Origin: Lachnospiraceae bacterium
GTDB lineage: Bacteria; Bacillota; Clostridia; Lachnospirales; Lachnospiraceae
Direction: 5' to 3'
Assembly: GCA_902363835.1 (NCBI GenBank)
Contig: CABJBM010000012.1
Coordinates: 113,250-177,249, forward strand
Length of the DNA stretch: 64,000 nucleotides
Below are positions 59,912 through 64,000 of the stretch, piece after piece. The notes under the pieces are model-generated. The model was not told the DNA's origin, ran no database searches, and worked only from the letters and a program-made list of their open reading frames with translations. How positions within the stretch are numbered: position 1 is the first letter of the stretch; each line of letters starts with the position of its first letter. The translations under genes were made by a program, and so were the position numbers.

Positions 59912-60152
59912 ATTATGTTATCCTCCAATATCCAGTTTTCCCCTCTGTCATTATAATTCACAGCGGTCTAATGGGTATATCGGCAAATATTCAGATAACT
60001 ATATGAATTTTACTAATGTTTTACATCAATTTAAGCAACTTTTTACAAAACAGGCAGCTAACACACTATAAAATGGAATTCCGCCCAAACATAGTATTAT
60101 TAAAATCATAATGCCCGATGCTTCCCATTTTCCAGGAATGTTCCTTCCTGCT

Positions 60153-62147
60153 TTAATACTGGATACTGATCATACAATGTCCTTCTATTTTATCTATCCG
60201 GAATGAAATATATTGTCCGCTTCTTACAAAAGGAACAGGTTCTTCTCCCGGAACCTTGGCAACGGCTGCCGGCTGCTTATTTCCTGTATATAACTTAAAT
60301 TCCACGCCATACAGGGGGATGACATCTTCTACCGTACAAATATCCTCAGAACGTTTTTCTGTAATATAATGCAGAATATGAAGAATATCCCGTTTCTCTT
60401 GTTCCTGATGATTTAAGGCTGTTATTATAGTAGAGGGACCGTTATGGCTCACTAATTTATGTTCCAGGCACAATGCAGCCGCATCCTTTACCATTAGCTT
60501 GCACCATTTGGCGGCATTTTTCCGGTACAGTTTAAAGATGGGATGGGCAAAATAAATTACATTTCCATTCCGGACCACTTCCGGATATCCGGCTTTCCCG
60601 GAAGAAGGTGCGTGCTGGTGAGAGCAGAAGGTTTTTCCGGAACGGTCAAAATAAGGTTCCATTTTATCCATTAAAACCTCCCCGCCGTTTGCCTCCACGT
60701 CATGCCCTCTTAAGTACATGACATACTCTTCTTTATATAAATCCTTTCCAATGACCTGATTCGGCATTACGAATTCCCTGTAATACGGGGATTCCCCTTT
60801 CCATGTAATACCGTAAATGTTATCTTTGCCATATTTATTAAGGCAGGAATCATAAGAACCGATTACTTTGCCCCCATTGGCAATATAGTTCTTTATCACC
60901 TTTTCCAGCTCTTCCCTGTAATAAATACAATCCGGTAAAATTATTAATTGATAGGAATCCATTGGTGTCTTACTGTCTATAACATCAAACTGTAGGGAAA
61001 GCTCCTGAAGCATTCTGACTGCTCCAATTAAAGAAGGAGAGATTCCAAGGTTATATTCTCCCTCAGGATAAAATTCTTCCGGCGTAAGGACAGCGATCTC
61101 CGCAACCGGCTTTGCCCCCCTGCAGTAAGGCTCTTTTTCCCTGACGCTCTTATATACCTTTCCAATCAGGTCATAAGCGCCTTCCGACATCCTGCCCCTT
61201 GGATGAAGCTGGTCTCCGACGGAACAGCCAGCCCCCATAGCCAGCATGGTAAAGCATTCCAGCTCAAGGGCTGCCTGATTCTTCAGGGAATGGAAATCCC
61301 CCCAATAAGTATGAAACTTTCCGGTCATCCCTATCATGTCCATTCCAAGGGTTCGTGCATATCGGCTGGTGGCAGGAAAATGGTCATAACCCCAGCCTCC
61401 GCTTGGCAAGGATTCCAATTCCAGATGGCTGTACTCTTTAAAATTATCCTTAGATGCAGGCCCTACATGGGAGCTGTTATAGAAAACAGATGCCTTAGGA
61501 GCTCTCTCTTTAATAAGTGCCGTTATTTCTGTTTTAAATTCCTCTAACATTTGCAGAGAATACTTTAATCTCACCTCTTTTTTACTGCTGTCCAGATGAA
61601 ACTCCTCCATTTTCTTTTTACAATGATCACAGCAGCAGTCCACCTGAAATAAAATATCCATAAAGAATCCGTCAATGTTCTCCACTCCTATCACATCCAT
61701 AATATCATGAAGATGCTCTTTAAAAAAAGTACGGTAGCCGCTGTTTAAACAAATTGTATGATAAAAATGAGGCTCTTCCACATTTTGAGTATTGATATAA
61801 TTTCCCTGTTCATTGATTGAAAGCCATTCCGGATGTTCCCGCATAATGCGGCCATCCCATTGTACGGTGGTATAAACAGGCACTTTGATTCCCCTGCCAT
61901 GGCAGGCCTTTATCTGGTCTATTAACAGATTATGATTGGTAAGACCGGGATGGATGAGATCTGCATGTTTTCTGGATGGATAATACAGCCATCCATGATG
62001 ACATCTTGCAAAACAGGTAATGGAGTCCACATTGGCCTTTTCAAGTCTTTTTGCAAACTCTTCCCCACTAAAATCTGCTCCAACCTCCGGTATGTATTCA
62101 CTGGTGTGAAAATCCAGATGAACCTGTCTGAATCTTAAATCGCTCAT
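60153..62147 (-). CDS. Putative glycoside hydrolase (GHL6/alpha-amylase-like TIM barrel with amidotransferase-like domain)
   Basis: 664 residues, no signal peptide. The N-terminal barrel has EFAKRLEKANVDSITCFARCHHGWLYYPSRKH (about 30-61), HPGLTNHNLLIDQIKACHGRGIKVPVYTTVQWD and NIDGFFMDILFQVDCCCDHCKKKM, where the Asp is a likely catalytic residue next to four Cys. The central segment (about 375-480, PVAEIAVLTPEEF ... YQLIILPDCIYYREELEKVIKNYIANGGKVIGSYDS) has the beta-galactosidase-trimerisation/glutamine-amidotransferase fold. It follows two ABC sugar permeases on the same strand, so it probably cleaves an oligosaccharide in the cytoplasm after import. Substrate unknown. Confidence 0.7.
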   Translation of the reverse strand: MSDLRFRQVHLDFHTSEYIPEVGADFSGEEFAKRLEKANVDSITCFARCHHGWLYYPSRKHADLIHPGLTNHNLLIDQIKACHGRGIKVPVYTTVQWDGRIMREHPEWLSINEQGNYINTQNVEEPHFYHTICLNSGYRTFFKEHLHDIMDVIGVENIDGFFMDILFQVDCCCDHCKKKMEEFHLDSSKKEVRLKYSLQMLEEFKTEITALIKERAPKASVFYNSSHVGPASKDNFKEYSHLELESLPSGGWGYDHFPATSRYARTLGMDMIGMTGKFHTYWGDFHSLKNQAALELECFTMLAMGAGCSVGDQLHPRGRMSEGAYDLIGKVYKSVREKEPYCRGAKPVAEIAVLTPEEFYPEGEYNLGISPSLIGAVRMLQELSLQFDVIDSKTPMDSYQLIILPDCIYYREELEKVIKNYIANGGKVIGSYDSCLNKYGKDNIYGITWKGESPYYREFVMPNQVIGKDLYKEEYVMYLRGHDVEANGGEVLMDKMEPYFDRSGKTFCSHQHAPSSGKAGYPEVVRNGNVIYFAHPIFKLYRKNAAKWCKLMVKDAAALCLEHKLVSHNGPSTIITALNHQEQEKRDILHILHYITEKRSEDICTVEDVIPLYGVEFKLYTGNKQPAAVAKVPGEEPVPFVRSGQYISFRIDKIEGHCMISIQY

Positions 62148-62174
62148 TGCTTATCCTCCTGATCTGATTACTCT

Positions 62175-63014
62175 TTATTCTTTTACAGCTCCTGCTGCCA
62201 GTCCGCCCTCTACTTTTTCCTGGAATAACAGATAAAGAATCAAAGGCAATGCTACTGTAATCACAATAGCAGCCATTAAAGGACCGTAATCACTGCCTCT
62301 TTCCCCGTTAAAATTCAGCAGCCCAAGGGAAATGGGTTTTAATTTTTTATCGTTGATAAACAACAGAGGGAATAAAATATTATTCCAGGCTGATAAGAAG
62401 TTAAAAATGGAAATAGTAGATAATGCAGGAATACAAAGCGGAAGCATTACCATTCTATATACCTGAAAATACGTTGCACCGTCAATTACTGCCGCTTCTT
62501 CCAGAGAACGATTGACGCCTTTCATAAAATTAGTCATAACCAGAATACTAAAAGGAAGACTAAACGACACATAGATTAGAATTAAAGCCAGTATATTGTT
62601 TTTTAAGTTCAGAGCACCTATAATATAGGCAACCGGCACCAATACCGTATGCATGGGAACCATCATTCCTACGGTAAAGAATAAAAGCAAAAACTTATTT
62701 CCCCTGAAATCAAATCTGGATAAAACATAGGCTGCCATGGAGGCCATAATTGCCAGCAGAATAACAGTAGTACCTGCCTGCAGGATGCTGTTGATAAAAT
62801 ACCGGCTCATATTGGCTTCCTTCCAGGCTACTATATAATTGGAAAACTGCGGTACCTTTGGCAGCGCAAATGGGTCTGAAAAAATTTCAAGCTTTGTTTT
62901 CACAGAGGATAATAAGGTAAAAACCATGGGCATGGCAAATACCGCTGTCATCACCAGCAGATATAAGTACATGATAACTTTACCAGGCTTGTTCTTTGAT
63001 TCTGTTTTTTTCAT
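62175..63014 (-). CDS. ABC sugar transporter permease, MalG/CUT1 type
   Basis: 279 residues with six membrane helices. The EAA loop that contacts the ATPase reads EEAAVIDGATYFQVYRMVMLPLCIPAL (about 167-193). The N-terminus reads VIMYLYLLVMTAVFAMPMVFTLLSSVKT and a CUT1-style SNYIVAWKEANMSRYFINS follows. It works with the permease at 63026 as a heterodimer. The binding protein and any ATPase are not in the window. It lies 11 nt downstream of its partner and 27 nt upstream of the glycosidase-like gene. Confidence 0.92.
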   Translation of the reverse strand: MKKTESKNKPGKVIMYLYLLVMTAVFAMPMVFTLLSSVKTKLEIFSDPFALPKVPQFSNYIVAWKEANMSRYFINSILQAGTTVILLAIMASMAAYVLSRFDFRGNKFLLLFFTVGMMVPMHTVLVPVAYIIGALNLKNNILALILIYVSFSLPFSILVMTNFMKGVNRSLEEAAVIDGATYFQVYRMVMLPLCIPALSTISIFNFLSAWNNILFPLLFINDKKLKPISLGLLNFNGERGSDYGPLMAAIVITVALPLILYLLFQEKVEGGLAAGAVKE

Positions 63015-63025
63015 AGTTTTCCCCC

Positions 63026-63910
63026 TTAATCATGTTTTCCTGACATTATCATATTACTTCCTAATGTTCCTGCAAGGCAGGCGATGAGAATAATAATGCC
63101 AATGGCACTTCCAAGTCCATAATGGCTGTATTTAAATGCTTCATTGTACATTAATGTTGTGGGAAGGTTGGTCAGGCCGTTTGGCCCACCGCCGGTCATG
63201 GCAAATACCAGGTCAAATACTTTAACAGAGCCGATAATATCCATTAAAATGCACATAGCAATTGTAGATTTTAACATAGGAACCGTAATCTCAAAGAACT
63301 TATGAACGGCAGTAGCTCCGTCAATGGAGGCTGCCTCATACAGCTCATCAGGAATTGTGGTAAGTCCCGCAAGAAGGATGACCATATAGTAGCCGATACC
63401 AGCCCATATATTTACAAAGACAATGGTATTCATTGCTGTTGCAGGATTCACCAGCCAGGGAACCGCTTTGTCAGCCAGACCAATGCCCTTTAACAAAGCA
63501 TTCAGGGAACCGGTGGGCATGAACACAAAGTACCACATCAGACCTACGGAAGTTAACGGGAAAACCGTGGGTACAAAAAAGAGAGCTTTAAACGCCCGGT
63601 ATCCCTTGCATTTGGTATTAATTGCAACTGCCGTCAACAAAGCAATTGGCGTATGGAACAGCACGCTGAAAAATACCATTTTTATCATATTTTTAATGGA
63701 GAGTAAAAAGTCCGCGTTATGAAAAGCATCAATATAATTTTTAAGTCCCACAAATTTCAGAGCTGCACCTGAAATTCCATTCCACTCAACCAGTGAAAAG
63801 TAAAATGCCAGAATTAAAGGTACAATTTGAAATAAAAGATATACAATCAATGCCGGCAGCAAAAACAGTGCTATGTACACTTTCATTTTTCTGTTTTTTA
63901 ACTTTATCAA
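63026..63910 (-). CDS. ABC sugar transporter permease, MalF/CUT1 type
   Basis: 294 residues with six membrane helices. The start is VYIALFLLPALIVYLLFQIVPLILAFYFSL, with EWNGISGAALKFVGLKNYIDAF as the CUT1 N-terminal loop. The EAA loop is YEAASIDGATAVHKFFEITVPML (about 190-212), then FDLVFAMTGGGPNGLTNLPTTLMYNEAF. It is the first gene of the operon within the window. About 90 nt of AT-rich sequence precede it at the window end, with GGAGG before its start. The substrate-binding protein gene, commonly located just upstream, would lie beyond 64000. Confidence 0.92.
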   Translation of the reverse strand: MIKLKNRKMKVYIALFLLPALIVYLLFQIVPLILAFYFSLVEWNGISGAALKFVGLKNYIDAFHNADFLLSIKNMIKMVFFSVLFHTPIALLTAVAINTKCKGYRAFKALFFVPTVFPLTSVGLMWYFVFMPTGSLNALLKGIGLADKAVPWLVNPATAMNTIVFVNIWAGIGYYMVILLAGLTTIPDELYEAASIDGATAVHKFFEITVPMLKSTIAMCILMDIIGSVKVFDLVFAMTGGGPNGLTNLPTTLMYNEAFKYSHYGLGSAIGIIILIACLAGTLGSNMIMSGKHD

Positions 63911-64000
63911 TGAAATTCCTCCTTGTATAATAATGATATAGCCAATAAGGCTTATATCTTACTAATATCTTTTTATTCTGTAACTGAATAAGGACTTCAT

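Overview
The window looks like a chromosome segment of an anaerobic, low-to-middle GC Gram-positive bacterium of the class Clostridia, most likely a Lachnospiraceae member (Lacrimispora / Clostridium cluster XIVa type). This is inferred from strong AGGAGG ribosome sites, mannose-family PTS and GntR-controlled sugar operons, an Agr/LytTR-type two-component pair, and anaerobe redox proteins (rubredoxin domains, a desulfoferrodoxin-type superoxide reductase, clostridial ferredoxin). No database search was possible, so the taxon is an inference.

Layout. (1) 0-8 kb: a deoC remnant, then a sugar-amine (Amadori product) locus. It holds a mannose-type PTS (EIIB, EIIC, EIID, EIIA), two SIS-domain proteins, a PfkB kinase, a HutC-type GntR regulator and a HAD phosphatase/phosphoglucomutase. 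(2) 8-10 kb: a lone TIM-barrel epimerase among decayed sequence. (3) 9,998-20,264: a 10.3 kb integrated element in a tRNA-Gly(GCC) gene. It is bounded by a 22-bp repeat of the tRNA 3' end, with paired arm-type repeats inside each end. It encodes a tyrosine integrase, an FtsK-like ATPase, two Xre regulators, several unknowns, three secreted proteins sharing a new-looking C-terminal module, and a circovirus-like (CRESS-type) Rep whose origin hairpin displays the nonanucleotide TAGTATTAC. (4) 21-36 kb: a catabolic island with three FCD-type GntR regulators, SDR, zinc dehydrogenase, DapA-type aldolase, PanE-like reductase, cyclase, two YhcH proteins, Ldh2-type dehydrogenase, an HExxH protein, a HyuA-type hydantoinase/oxoprolinase without its usual HyuB, and a carboxylate-type permease. 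(5) 36-48 kb: rhodanese, ferredoxin and rubredoxin proteins, two GGDEF proteins, a flavoprotein, a chemoreceptor lacking its signalling tip, a LytTR/GHKL two-component pair, a V4R sensor and two tRNAs. (6) 48-56 kb: metallo-hydrolase, DUF1848, superoxide reductase, and a fructoselysine-type frl locus (permease, kinase, deglycase, two GntR regulators). (7) 56-64 kb: amidohydrolase, an intact chemoreceptor, and a glycosidase-like gene with two ABC sugar permeases running off the window.

How it fits together. The chromosome part is largely nutrient scavenging: two independent routes for glycated amines (a PTS route and an FrlA/FrlD/FrlB route), sugar acids and oligosaccharides, each under local GntR control. 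The most notable system is the integrated element. Integrase, FtsK-like pump and Rep beside a tRNA parallel the layout of actinomycete AICEs, but the Rep and origin are of the circovirus/CRESS kind. A second observation is a family of short hairpin repeats (one, two or three tandem copies) lying in the leaders of three unrelated genes.
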